From the NCBI GenBank assembly GCA_016839405.1, contig JAEOUJ010000414.1:1-10648 (forward strand): 10,648 bases of DNA, given 5' to 3'. This DNA is from Candidatus Gerdarchaeota archaeon. GTDB lineage: Archaea; Asgardarchaeota; Heimdallarchaeia; JABLTI01. Within the stretch, counting starts at the first letter, position 1. The number at the start of each line of letters is the position of its first letter. The notes under the pieces are model-generated. The model was given only the letters and a program-made list of their open reading frames with translations. It was not told the origin of the DNA and did not search any database. The position numbers and the translations under genes were made by a program. Shown in pieces: positions 1 to 6,354 of this stretch.

Positions 1-364
1 AAATAATTTTTGCATTTGATTCAACCATTTCAGGTGTTAAGCAATCAAAAGGACCATAAACAGTATTAACACCTGCATTAGCTATTAATATACGAATTGA
101 CCCAAAAGAGCTTATTATTTTCTCTGTGATATTCTTTAAATCACTAGTATTATTAACATCACAAGCGAATCCTATTACTGAATCTCCAAATTGTTCTTTA
201 AATTCCGATATTGTTTTTTCTACATTATCTTTATTGCTTGAACATATTGCTACCTTACAACCCTCTTTTAATAATATTTCAGCAATTTTTTTCCCTATAC
301 CAGAAGTTGAACCAGTAATTAAAGCAGTTTCATTTAATAATTTCAAATTTATCACATCAAACAT
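1..364 (-). CDS. Short-chain dehydrogenase/reductase (SDR), N-terminal part
   Basis: This reading frame is open on the minus strand from an ATG at 362-364 to the left edge, giving 121 codons of an NAD(P)-dependent oxidoreductase with a Rossmann fold. Near the N-terminus lies TGSTSGIG, the glycine-rich TGxxxGxG cofactor loop of classical SDRs. It is followed by a CDV segment (adenine-binding acidic residue) and by NAG after a hydrophobic strand. The catalytic Ser-Tyr-Lys would lie beyond the edge, so substrate and final length (family about 250 residues) cannot be judged. The ATG is preferred because a TTTATAAA box at 410-417 would start transcription about 25 nt before it; the frame is open further upstream but crosses the promoter. 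The gene is divergent from the zinc-ribbon gene. The SDR call is firm; the specific function is unknown. Confidence 0.9.
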   Translation of the reverse strand, partial: MFDVINLKLLNETALITGSTSGIGKKIAEILLKEGCKVAICSSNKDNVEKTISEFKEQFGDSVIGFACDVNNTSDLKNITEKIISSFGSIRILIANAGVNTVYGPFDCLTPEMVESNAKII

Positions 365-409
365 AATATGAATATAATGTTTTAATTTTCTAAATATAGA
401 TAAGGGTAA

Positions 410-417
410 TTTATAAA
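410..417 (-). promoter_or_regulatory. TATA box of the SDR gene
   Basis: A palindromic TTTATAAA lies 45 nt upstream of the SDR ATG. An archaeal start point about 25 nt downstream would leave a leader of roughly 20-25 nt. The same octamer recurs at both arsM-padR promoters, which supports its role here. Confidence 0.55.
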
Positions 418-476
418 TCGTTTCAGATAAAAAATAATAGAAAATGATATTAATCAAATATTTTTTTAATGTAATG

Positions 477-510
477 TTTTTATATTATATTGGAAAGTAG
501 AATTATAATA
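477..510 (+). promoter_or_regulatory. Candidate promoter region of the zinc-ribbon gene
   Basis: Two AT-rich TATA-like stretches face the plus-strand gene at 566: one in 477-490 (TTTTTATATTATAT) and one around 503-510 (TTATAATA). They would give leaders of roughly 55 or 35 nt, and I cannot choose between them. The rest of the 366-565 gap is AT-rich without other visible structure. Confidence 0.35.
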
Positions 511-565
511 AGAGGATAATTAAATCCCTTGACTAAGTATTTCTATCTATAGGAATGGAAAATAG

Positions 566-1111
566 ATGAAGGATTTTCATTTGCGAGAAAAAAATAGTGA
601 ATTAATTTATTGCCCATTCTGCGGAAAATTGAATCTTTTTAAATATAAAGCACAGGAAGAAAGATTTGAATTTAGATGTAAAAGATGCAATAAATCACTA
701 GATAATTATAGAGATGAGCATTTAGATGAAAAGCATAAAATAAGAATTTGTCAAAATTGCTCACATCCAACTTTTTCAGATTTAGAATTTTGTATTAATT
801 GTGGTTCTAATAAAATCGAAGATTTATTAAAAGGTGAAACATTAACAAAACGAGAAAGTTTCATAAATTATGGGGGCATTTCTTTAATATTAGGAATTTT
901 TATACTCATAACATCACCATTAATAGGTCGATGGATAAATGAAACTTATGGATTAGTTGGTAGGATTGCAGGTCCATTAGATGGCATTCTAATAGCTGTT
1001 AGTCTTTATTTTGGAGTTATTTCAATAAAACATCGTAGAGGGCAAATTGGTTTAGCTATGACTTTAATTGGTTTATTAATTGCCATTTTTAAAATTGCAG
1101 GGATTATATAA
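566..1111 (+). CDS. Double zinc-ribbon protein with three membrane helices
   Basis: This 181-residue protein has two cytoplasmic-type zinc ribbons followed by a membrane part. Ribbon 1 uses C16/C19 (CPFCG) and C38/C41 (CKRC). Ribbon 2 uses C62/C65 (CQNC) and C76/C79 (CINCG), the latter like the zinc_ribbon_2 modules of archaeal membrane proteins. After a short linker (80-100) come three hydrophobic segments near 103-121, 131-154 and 160-181, the last reaching the C-terminus. H156-R157-R158 between the last two helices suggests a cytoplasmic loop. The role is unknown; such proteins are common in archaea and are thought to use the ribbons for protein or nucleic-acid contacts near the membrane. 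The ATG follows only a weak ribosome site (AGGAATGG, 551-558). It is convergent with the hydrolase gene downstream. The domain calls are secure and the function is not assigned. Confidence 0.85.
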   Translation: MKDFHLREKNSELIYCPFCGKLNLFKYKAQEERFEFRCKRCNKSLDNYRDEHLDEKHKIRICQNCSHPTFSDLEFCINCGSNKIEDLLKGETLTKRESFINYGGISLILGIFILITSPLIGRWINETYGLVGRIAGPLDGILIAVSLYFGVISIKHRRGQIGLAMTLIGLLIAIFKIAGII

Positions 1112-1116
1112 ACCAA

Positions 1117-1121
1117 TTTTT
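1117..1121 (+). terminator. Oligo-T after the zinc-ribbon gene
   Basis: T5 begins 5 nt after the TAA stop, inside an AT-rich convergent gap (1112-1263). An archaeal oligo-T terminator is plausible but weak. I see nothing else in that gap: no ORF above about 10 codons and no convincing hairpin. Confidence 0.3.
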
Positions 1122-1263
1122 ATTCTTGATGATTTCACATATTATCCAAATCAAGTAAAAAGATAGCAATGTAAGCTACTATTAGAACAATTTTCTGATT
1201 TATAGCCGCAATAATTAATGTAGTAGGATTAGATAGAATTCGTGATAAGACAAAGAATAGAAT

Positions 1264-2049
1264 TTAGGATTTTTCTATCCAATGTTCGTACCATCGCTCA
1301 AATGTAGCTTGTCTTAAAGATTTTAATTTTTCATAAATTTTTGTAGATGGAAATGGATTTAAATTATAACAAAGTTCAATTATTTCTTCTTTAGATTTAC
1401 CTTCAGAAGATAAATTCTGCATTTTGATTTTTAACGATTTTATGAAATCTATATATTTTTGAATAATTTCTTTATTGCAGATATTTTGATGCCCAGGTAT
1501 AAAATATTCAACATTTAAACTAAGATATTCTTCTAAAACAGAAACCCAGATATCTGGATCGGAAGTTTGATCCTGACCATATGGGAAAAAATTCTCGAAT
1601 AAATTATCTCCAGCAAAGAGAATTTTGTAATCGGGGAAAAAAATATAAGCTGAATCAGATGAATGTCCACCTGTTTTTTTAAAAATTACTTTGATGCCAT
1701 CATCATTTAACTCAAAATAGTCTTTTGCAGTTAAAATTGGTAAATCCCTCTCTTCTTTTAAAATTTCAAAAGCAGGTTCTGAAACAATTATCTTACAATC
1801 TGAATAAGCTTGAATACCTCTAAGATGATCTCCATGATAATGTGTTAACATTAAGATTTCGCATTTTTTGCCTGATTCCTTCTCAACATAATTTCTGAAT
1901 TTCTTTTGTTCAAGAACACTCATACCAGAATCTACAATTACTATTTTATTTGGTAAAATAATAGCTCCTACAACTACATCATAGTATGATTCATCGATAA
2001 ATAGATAGAGATTTTCATTAACTTTTCTAAAATCCATTTTTTTCTTCAT
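1264..2049 (-). CDS. Metallo-beta-lactamase-fold hydrolase
   Basis: This 261-residue protein is a binuclear-metal hydrolase of the MBL superfamily (GloB/COG0491-like). The full ligand set is visible: HYHGDH at 70-75 (H70, H72, D74, H75), H129 in GGHS, D148 in AGDN and H187 in PGH. The N-terminal part (NLYLFID... VVVGAIILPNKIVIVDSG) is the usual first beta sheet with its IVDSG turn. The C-terminal 70 residues are helical and carry charged and aromatic residues. No signal peptide is seen, so it is probably cytoplasmic. The substrate could be a thioester, a lactone, a phosphodiester or something else; the sequence does not decide. The start may be M1 or M5, since GGATG precedes M5 at a usable distance while M1 has almost no ribosome site. 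It is divergent from the Ldh2-type gene. Confidence 0.88.
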   Translation of the reverse strand: MKKKMDFRKVNENLYLFIDESYYDVVVGAIILPNKIVIVDSGMSVLEQKKFRNYVEKESGKKCEILMLTHYHGDHLRGIQAYSDCKIIVSEPAFEILKEERDLPILTAKDYFELNDDGIKVIFKKTGGHSSDSAYIFFPDYKILFAGDNLFENFFPYGQDQTSDPDIWVSVLEEYLSLNVEYFIPGHQNICNKEIIQKYIDFIKSLKIKMQNLSSEGKSKEEIIELCYNLNPFPSTKIYEKLKSLRQATFERWYEHWIEKS

Positions 2050-2100
2050 CCAATTATTTTTTCTTTTAATCTAATGAGTTCTTCTTGAGATTATTTTCGC

Positions 2101-2109
2101 TTATTTAAT
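2101..2109 (-). promoter_or_regulatory. Candidate TATA box of the MBL-fold gene
   Basis: Read on the minus strand this is ATTAAATAA, 52 nt before the ATG, predicting a leader of about 30 nt. It is the best TATA-like element on this strand within the divergent gap 2050-2245. Confidence 0.35.
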
Positions 2110-2155
2110 CTAGAATAATTCTATTAATATGAAAATTGGTCTAAATAAAAATAAT

Positions 2156-2219
2156 AAAATATAAGATATTATTGATTAATTATGAAATTTCAAATAACTA
2201 CTTCTATTCTTTATATTAT
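2156..2219 (+). promoter_or_regulatory. Candidate promoter region of the Ldh2-type gene
   Basis: There are two TATA-like elements, AAAATATAAG near 2156-2165 and CTTTATATTAT near 2209-2219. The first would leave a leader of about 60 nt with an intact ribosome site. The second would start transcription almost at the ribosome site, so the first is preferred. Confidence 0.3.
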
Positions 2220-2232
2220 ATTCAAATTATTT

Positions 2233-2237
2233 AGGAG
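2233..2237 (+). promoter_or_regulatory. Ribosome binding site fixing a TTG start
   Basis: AGGAG lies 8 nt before TTG at 2246-2248. No ATG or GTG in the same frame lies nearby with comparable spacing, so this site decides the unusual TTG start. Confidence 0.7.
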
Positions 2238-2245
2238 AATTAAAA

Positions 2246-3418
2246 TTGAAAAATACACGAGAGCATTTTAGAATAGATGAGATAAAAAATTTTGCATTTG
2301 AAGTTCTAAAAAAAAGTGGTTATTCAGAAGAAAATGCAAGAGCAACTGCGTATGCTTTAGTTGAAGCAGATAAAAAAGGAATCTTCTCACATGGTTTAGC
2401 TGGCGGAACTGGATTAGAAGAAGCTGTAAAAAGAACAGGGTTGTTCACAACTGTAATACCAGATGCTAAACCAAAAATCTTATCGAAAAAATATCCTACA
2501 ATTGCTATAATTGATGGTAATGCTTCTCCAGGTCATATTAGCTCTATGTTTGCAATTAAATTAATTAAAAAACTTGCTAGAAAATTTGGTATTGCTAAGG
2601 TTTTTGTAATTGAAGCTAACCATTTTGGTGCTGCTGGAATTTGGAGCGAAATGATTGCAAATGAAAGGGATTTAATTGGAAATGTAACTTGTACTACATC
2701 TGCTTTAGTAAAACCAATGGGTGATGATCCAGAAGGATTAGATTATACAAAAGGTGCAGGTAAAGAAGTTAGATTGGGTACAAATCCATTAGCTGTATCA
2801 ATACCGTATACTAATGGAATAATTACATTGGATATGGCTTTAACAAAAATGGCTGCTAATTATTGTATTAAAGCATATAAAACAGGTGAAATGTTAACAA
2901 TATCTGAATATGTCGCAGATGAAAATTATAAATCAACATTAGATCCAAAAGATTTTATTGGAATGAAAAACGGTAAACAATATTTGAAGGGGAGTATTTT
3001 CCCACTAGGCTCAACCCATTCTGGTTATAAAGGAGATATATTATTAAGAATGATTGAAATTGAACTAGCAGTTTATGGTGGTTCACTAGAAAAAGCAGAA
3101 ATGGGTTCTAGATACAAAAGAGTTGCACTTGCATTCCAAGCTCAAGCTATTGATACTCTCTATACAAAAGATGAAGCTAAAAAACGAGTACAAGATATAA
3201 TGGTAGACTATGAATCAAAATATTTTGGTTCTAAAACAAGATGGCCAGGAGACCGTGCTTCAAAAGCAGCTAAATATTCAGAAAAAGAAGGAATTCCTTA
3301 TGCTCAAGGTCAAATTGAGATGTTAAAACGAGCAGCTGAATACGTAGGTTATAATTTTGATGAATTGATTAAATCTATTGAAGAAAAAAAATATCCTTCT
3401 GATATTTTTAGGAAATAA
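2246..3418 (+). CDS. Ldh2/YlbC-type malate/L-lactate dehydrogenase homologue
   Basis: This 390-residue cytoplasmic NAD(P)-dependent oxidoreductase belongs to the Ldh2 superfamily (type-2 malate/lactate, ureidoglycolate and delta1-piperideine-2-carboxylate reductases). Family signatures appear in order: EADKKGIFSHGLA with the S48-H49-G50 active-site triplet, a long central region with NHFGAAG (125-131), LGTNPLAVSIP (177-187), LDMALTKMA (195-203), and a C-terminal PLGSTHSGYKGD (253-264) in place of the usual PLGGHKGYGL. The late RWPGDR corresponds to the family's PGE segment. At 390 residues it is longer than the usual 330-360, with extra residues before GTNP (about 158-172) and at the C-terminus. 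These departures mean the substrate could differ from malate or lactate. It has its own promoter and a TTG start. Confidence 0.88.
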   Translation: MKNTREHFRIDEIKNFAFEVLKKSGYSEENARATAYALVEADKKGIFSHGLAGGTGLEEAVKRTGLFTTVIPDAKPKILSKKYPTIAIIDGNASPGHISSMFAIKLIKKLARKFGIAKVFVIEANHFGAAGIWSEMIANERDLIGNVTCTTSALVKPMGDDPEGLDYTKGAGKEVRLGTNPLAVSIPYTNGIITLDMALTKMAANYCIKAYKTGEMLTISEYVADENYKSTLDPKDFIGMKNGKQYLKGSIFPLGSTHSGYKGDILLRMIEIELAVYGGSLEKAEMGSRYKRVALAFQAQAIDTLYTKDEAKKRVQDIMVDYESKYFGSKTRWPGDRASKAAKYSEKEGIPYAQGQIEMLKRAAEYVGYNFDELIKSIEEKKYPSDIFRK

Positions 3419-3424
3419 AAAATG

Positions 3425-3455
3425 AAAAAAACAAAAAGGAAACTAAATTAAAAAA
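3425..3455 (-). terminator. Oligo-T terminator of the DJ-1-family gene
   Basis: On the minus strand, just beyond the DJ-1-family stop codon, come T5 (3451-3455), T5 (3433-3437) and T7 (3425-3431). A run of T-tracts directly after a stop is the usual archaeal terminator form. It also overlaps the end of the convergent Ldh2-type gene's 3' flank, where no plus-strand T-tract is seen. Confidence 0.5.
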
Positions 3456-3457
3456 TT

Positions 3458-4507
3458 CTATTTATCAATAAAGCGCTTCCGATTTCTTGCCAAAAGAAAA
3501 ATAATTGAGGAAATTGTAATTGAGCCAAATGCAATTATAAAATTAAATGAAGCTGCTACGCTAGTCCCAACCTCTATTGTGGCTATATTATAATAATTGA
3601 AAATATTCCAGAAAATATCAGTTACTTCAAGTTTAGCAGTGTAAAATCCATGATTTTCATGATGAATAATACCTGAAAAAGTATTATTATCTTCTATATC
3701 AATTAAGTAAATATTAATAGTTGGAGGAGGAGAAGGATCATAAGCAGTAGAATTAAGACTTAGAATTGCTTTTACTTCTGAAATGCCAGATTCATCTTCT
3801 AATTGAACGATTAATAATCTAGACAAATTTTCCAATGTAATTACAGAAACATCACCTAGTATAGGAGGATTATCCTCGAAACAACCAATTGCTTGAGTCA
3901 TTGCTTTTAGCATATCTGTCATATAAGCTTGTGTACCTGTCATTGTAACAATATTATCACAAATTATTGGTGGATAATTAGAATAGAAAGTTGCTCCAGC
4001 AGCAATATACTCAGATGCATAATCCTCATTTCCTGTGACGTTCTTTCCATCTATAACATCTGCTGCAGCTAAAACTCTAACAGCTCTACACCAAGCACTA
4101 ATTACAACACCAGCATCAGAGGCTGTTTTAATTACATCAAGTATACCATCCAAATTACTCATTAAATTGACATGAGAACTTCCGGGCATTATATTTACAC
4201 AATGATATGATGTAATATCAGAAATTTCAGAGAACAGCAAATCTACATCAAGATCAACACTATTATATTGACAACCAGAAATGGTTGAAGTAGGACCAGC
4301 AATGTCAATATCCCAACCGAATTTATCAAATTCTGAAAAAATCGCTTGATAACTATAGCCAAAGCCATCATCCATTAAAACTAATACTTTTACATCATGT
4401 GTATTAACAGCATTGATTGAAGTAGATGAATTGTTTAGATTTATGATTCCAAACAGAAACAAAATCATCAAAAATAATAAATAATTTTTTTTCTTCATCA
4501 AAATCAC
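3458..4507 (-). CDS. Secreted, membrane-anchored DJ-1/PfpI-family protein
   Basis: This 349-residue protein has a signal peptide (KKK then a hydrophobic run about 9-23), a DJ-1/PfpI domain (about 38-208), a beta-rich Ig-like stalk (about 218-315), one membrane helix (about 319-340) and a basic tail RNRKRFIDK. This predicts an outward-facing domain with a cytoplasmic tail. The nucleophile-elbow cysteine is C140 in SAWCRAVRVLAAADVIDGK, aligning with the family's CHGPxxLAxAGLLDGR. The His after the Cys is replaced by Arg. The stalk has the motifs DESGISEVKA and GFYTAKLEVTD, typical of Ig-like repeats. Family members are proteases, glyoxalases, chaperones or amidotransferase-like proteins, so the activity is open. 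The called start is GTG (4505-4507). The ATG at 4496-4498 (M4), with GTGAT 4 nt before it, is at least as likely. The upstream region carries an unusual repeat array. Confidence 0.85.
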   Translation of the reverse strand: MILMKKKNYLLFLMILFLFGIINLNNSSTSINAVNTHDVKVLVLMDDGFGYSYQAIFSEFDKFGWDIDIAGPTSTISGCQYNSVDLDVDLLFSEISDITSYHCVNIMPGSSHVNLMSNLDGILDVIKTASDAGVVISAWCRAVRVLAAADVIDGKNVTGNEDYASEYIAAGATFYSNYPPIICDNIVTMTGTQAYMTDMLKAMTQAIGCFEDNPPILGDVSVITLENLSRLLIVQLEDESGISEVKAILSLNSTAYDPSPPPTINIYLIDIEDNNTFSGIIHHENHGFYTAKLEVTDIFWNIFNYYNIATIEVGTSVAASFNFIIAFGSITISSIIFLLARNRKRFIDK

Positions 4508-4536
4508 TTTTTTGGGTATAGGTTATCAAAGAAAAA

Positions 4537-4550
4537 TTATTTAAATATAT
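4537..4550 (-). promoter_or_regulatory. TATA box of the DJ-1-family gene
   Basis: The minus strand reads ATATATTTAAATAA, 30-40 nt before the GTG/ATG starts, predicting a leader of about 10-20 nt. The dyad at 4549-4568 abuts it on the upstream side. Confidence 0.5.
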
Positions 4551-4631
4551 TCTCATTGATGTGAGAATTTAATTTTTTGATGACGAGAATTTAATTTTTT
4601 GATAACGAGAATAAAATCTCGTGCTCATGAG
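4549..4631. repeat. 22-bp tandem repeat and GAGA/TCTC dyads (candidate operator)
   Basis: Two adjacent 22-bp units (4563-4584 and 4585-4606) differ at one base (GATGAC versus GATAAC at the end). A third begins with GAGAAT at 4607, so GAGA recurs every 22 bp, about two helical turns. The array is bracketed by a dyad ATTCTCA-N6-TGAGAAT (4549-4568) and a second dyad ACGAGA-N6-TCTCGT (4605-4622), then CTCATGAG (4624-4631). It sits directly upstream of the DJ-1 TATA box. This is best read as a cooperative regulator-binding array. If transcribed from the element at 4658 it could also form leader hairpins. Confidence 0.6.
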
Positions 4632-4657
4632 ACAAAAAATTGGAGAACTAAATAGTT

Positions 4658-4665
4658 TTTATAAA
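4658..4665 (-). promoter_or_regulatory. Possible second TATA box between HEAT and DJ-1 genes
   Basis: TTTATAAA lies 8 nt past the HEAT-protein stop. Transcription from here (start near 4635) would run through the 22-bp repeat array into the DJ-1-family gene. It could be a distal promoter or chance AT-rich sequence. Confidence 0.3.
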
Positions 4666-4672
4666 TGCTTGT

Positions 4673-5194
4673 TTATTCTTCTTCTTTTTCTCTAACGGTC
4701 CTAATTCTAACGCTTAAGCTTGGTCTTTCTTCTGGGTAATTTACTCGATAGCAAGGTTTCTCTCCAACAATTTTATTTAAAGCCCAATTAGCCCACTCCC
4801 GAACTCGAGAGTTATCATCTTGTAAGGCATTGTGAAGAACAGGAATTGCTGGAATAGCTCTTTTTTCCAATTCACCTAAAATTATTGCTGCATGACTTCG
4901 GAATTCTTTACTATCGTCGCGTTTAAGAACATCAATAAGAATAGGTATCAATTGGCTATCTCTTTCACCCATTTCACCTAATGAAAGAGCGGCCCATTTC
5001 CTCACTTCCCAATTTTTATCATCGAGAGCTTCAGTTAATGATTTTTTAATACTTTTATCAGTTTTACCTAATGTACCTAGCATATATGCAGCAATTGCTC
5101 TCGATTTAGTGTCACCGGTTTTTAGATCCTTAAGATAACGTTTAATATCTTCACGGTTCATTTGGGCTTTTACTGTTTCCTCCAACCTTTTCAC
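4673..5194 (-). CDS. Small HEAT-repeat protein (PBS-lyase-like repeats)
   Basis: This is a 173-residue soluble alpha-solenoid. Four HEAT units are visible at about 16-44, 47-77, 79-110 and 112-143. Each has the D-x(3-5)-VR/FR...AA/AN..LG signature (NWEVRKWAALSLGEMG, KEFRSHAAIILGELE, SRVREWANWALNKIV). A basic and acidic tail (about 146-173, ending EKEEE) is probably disordered. Such proteins act as scaffolds or, in the phycocyanobilin-lyase relatives, as lyases; without phycobiliproteins a scaffold role is more likely. The partner is unknown. The ATG at 5192-5194 is 20 nt after AAGGAG, which is too far for normal pairing. An in-frame ATA at 5204-5206 would sit 8 nt after it, so a rare ATA start is a remote alternative. 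It lies downstream of arsM on the same strand but has its own TATA box. Confidence 0.85.
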   Translation of the reverse strand: MKRLEETVKAQMNREDIKRYLKDLKTGDTKSRAIAAYMLGTLGKTDKSIKKSLTEALDDKNWEVRKWAALSLGEMGERDSQLIPILIDVLKRDDSKEFRSHAAIILGELEKRAIPAIPVLHNALQDDNSRVREWANWALNKIVGEKPCYRVNYPEERPSLSVRIRTVREKEEE

Positions 5195-5245
5195 CGTTAT
5201 TGTTATGTTAAGAACTCCTTATCCAAAAATCTTTCTAATGTAAAC

Positions 5246-5280
5246 AAAAAAAATTAGACTATATTTTACAATAAAAAAAA
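5246..5280 (-). terminator. Oligo-T terminator after arsM
   Basis: On the minus strand T8 (5273-5280) comes 7 nt after the arsM stop and a second T8 (5246-5253) follows. Two such tracts in 35 nt suggest that arsM transcripts end here. Confidence 0.5.
5259..5269 (-). promoter_or_regulatory. TATA box of the HEAT-repeat gene
   Basis: The minus strand reads GTAAAATATAG, predicting a start near 5236 and a leader of about 40 nt that includes AAGGAG. It lies between two T8 tracts that follow arsM, so the HEAT gene is probably transcribed separately. Confidence 0.4.
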
Positions 5281-5287
5281 GGAAAAA

Positions 5288-6208
5288 TTAGCTATTTGGT
5301 TTGATTCCTTTTACATGAGCTTTTACAAATACTGTATTCATAATTTCAATTTCTTCTGAAGTAAGCTCTAATTCAATCTTTCTTCCATCAGCAATCATTG
5401 TGATTTTTTGATTGCCCTCTATAGGAGTGCCATCAGGTGCCTTTTTTTCTTTAGGAGCAATTATTTTTTTGTCAATTATTCCTACATCTATAAATCCAGC
5501 AGATTGAATTATTGCTAAATATTCTTCAATTAAAACAGCACTAGAAACACAACCAACAGAATCTTTGAATGCGTTACTAACTTTTTCTGGCAATTTATTT
5601 GCAAACATTATGTCTGAAATAATCATTCGTCCACCAGGTTTCAAAACTCTAAATGCTTCGTTGAAAACTTGTTTTTTATTTGATGCTAAGTTTATAACAC
5701 AATTTGAAATAATTAAATCAACAGTATTATCAGCTATTGGTAGATGTTCAATTTCTCCAAGTCTGAATTCAACATTGTTATAATTTCCTTCAAAAGCTTT
5801 TTTCCTTGCTAGATCAATCATTTCAGAGGTCATATCAATACCAATAACCTTACCAGTATCTCCAACTTTGTTTGCAGCTAAGAAACAATCAACACCAGCT
5901 CCTGAACCAAGATCAACTACTGTTTCTCCAAAATTTAGATTTGCTAAAGCAACAGGATTGCCAGAACCAAGGCCTAAATTAGAACCTTGAGGAATACTAC
6001 TTAGTTCTTCTTCTGAATAATTACTAGAATCTATGTTCTGTTTTTCTAATTCTTCAGAAAAATCAACTGATCCTTTTTCTGCTATATTCTTATATTGTTT
6101 CCGTACAATTCTTCTTGCTTTTTCTTCTTTACTTCCTCCTTTTACTTCTTCAAGTTCTCTGTTAGTACAACCACAGGAAGTATCTGCTATTTCTCCTTTT
6201 TTTGTCAT
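5288..6208 (-). CDS. arsM: Arsenite S-adenosylmethionine methyltransferase ArsM
   Basis: This cytoplasmic enzyme transfers methyl groups from SAM to trivalent arsenic. Its 306 residues show the family pattern: NLGLGSGNPVALA (78-89), SAM motif I VVDLGSGAGVDCFLAA (97-112), acidic D125 in IGIDMT, EFRLGEIEHLPI (147-158), SNCVINLASNK (168-178), RVLKPGGRMIISDI (187-200) and GCVSSAV (219-225). C170 and C220 match the two C-terminal arsenic-binding cysteines. The first, normally GLGCGNP, is Ser here (S82). N-terminal C12 and C14 (SCGC) and C108 are further thiols. Start ATG 6206-6208 follows AGGTGG with 4 nt spacing. It is divergent from a PadR regulator across a palindromic operator, which suggests metalloid-controlled expression. 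No arsenite pump or arsenate reductase is in the window. Identification as ArsM is strong; activity with the Ser variant is inferred. Confidence 0.92.
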   Translation of the reverse strand: MTKKGEIADTSCGCTNRELEEVKGGSKEEKARRIVRKQYKNIAEKGSVDFSEELEKQNIDSSNYSEEELSSIPQGSNLGLGSGNPVALANLNFGETVVDLGSGAGVDCFLAANKVGDTGKVIGIDMTSEMIDLARKKAFEGNYNNVEFRLGEIEHLPIADNTVDLIISNCVINLASNKKQVFNEAFRVLKPGGRMIISDIMFANKLPEKVSNAFKDSVGCVSSAVLIEEYLAIIQSAGFIDVGIIDKKIIAPKEKKAPDGTPIEGNQKITMIADGRKIELELTSEEIEIMNTVFVKAHVKGIKPNS

Positions 6209-6238
6209 AATTCCACCTGATTAATAATTTTATAATTG

Positions 6239-6253
6239 AAATATTTATAAAGA
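6239..6253. repeat. 15-bp direct repeat, copy 1 (contains arsM TATA box)
   Basis: AAATATTTATAAAGA here is repeated exactly at 6295-6309, 56 bp away. Its TTTATAAA core (6244-6251) reads the same on both strands. On the minus strand it predicts an arsM start near 6222, with a 10-15 nt leader carrying AGGTGG. Confidence 0.65.
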
Positions 6254-6287
6254 ATATTCCTTAGGAATATTTACTAAGAATATTCTA
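6252..6287. promoter_or_regulatory. Operator array between arsM and padR
   Basis: Three AATATT cores lie 13 bp apart, centred near 6255.5, 6268.5 and 6281.5. The first two form a perfect dyad AATATTCCTTAGGAATATT (6253-6271). The third is the 10-bp palindrome AGAATATTCT (6277-6286). The array fills the space between the two TATA boxes, so a protein bound here would control both promoters. The divergent PadR protein is the natural candidate. Confidence 0.65.
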
Positions 6288-6294
6288 GAAGAAC

Positions 6295-6309
6295 AAATAT
6301 TTATAAAGA
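6295..6309. repeat. 15-bp direct repeat, copy 2 (contains padR TATA box)
   Basis: This is the exact second copy of AAATATTTATAAAGA. The TTTATAAA core (6300-6307) predicts plus-strand transcription from about 6328-6330, giving a leader of about 28 nt for the padR gene. Confidence 0.65.
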
Positions 6310-6354
6310 TTTTTGTTAAATGAAAAATTAAGAAAATAACTTAGAAGAGAGAAA

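Noticed and set aside
126..371. Plus-strand frame of 81 codons
   Set aside because: It is antisense to the SDR gene, whose TGSTSGIG and NAG motifs show the real coding strand.
1125..1155. Possible hairpin CTTGAT...ATCAAG in the convergent gap
   Set aside because: It has only six paired bases with a 19-nt loop in AT-rich DNA, expected by chance, and no T-tract follows.
4549..4631. CRISPR-like array
   Set aside because: The repeats are directly adjacent with no spacers and only two full copies, so this is not a CRISPR array.
4673..6208. An arsM-HEAT protein operon
   Set aside because: Two T8 tracts and a separate TATA-like element lie in the 93-nt gap, so shared transcription is not supported, though read-through is possible.
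5565..6224. Two plus-strand frames (5565-5783 and 6033-6224) opposite arsM
   Set aside because: Both lie inside arsM, whose motifs are intact on the minus strand. Their products show no domain.
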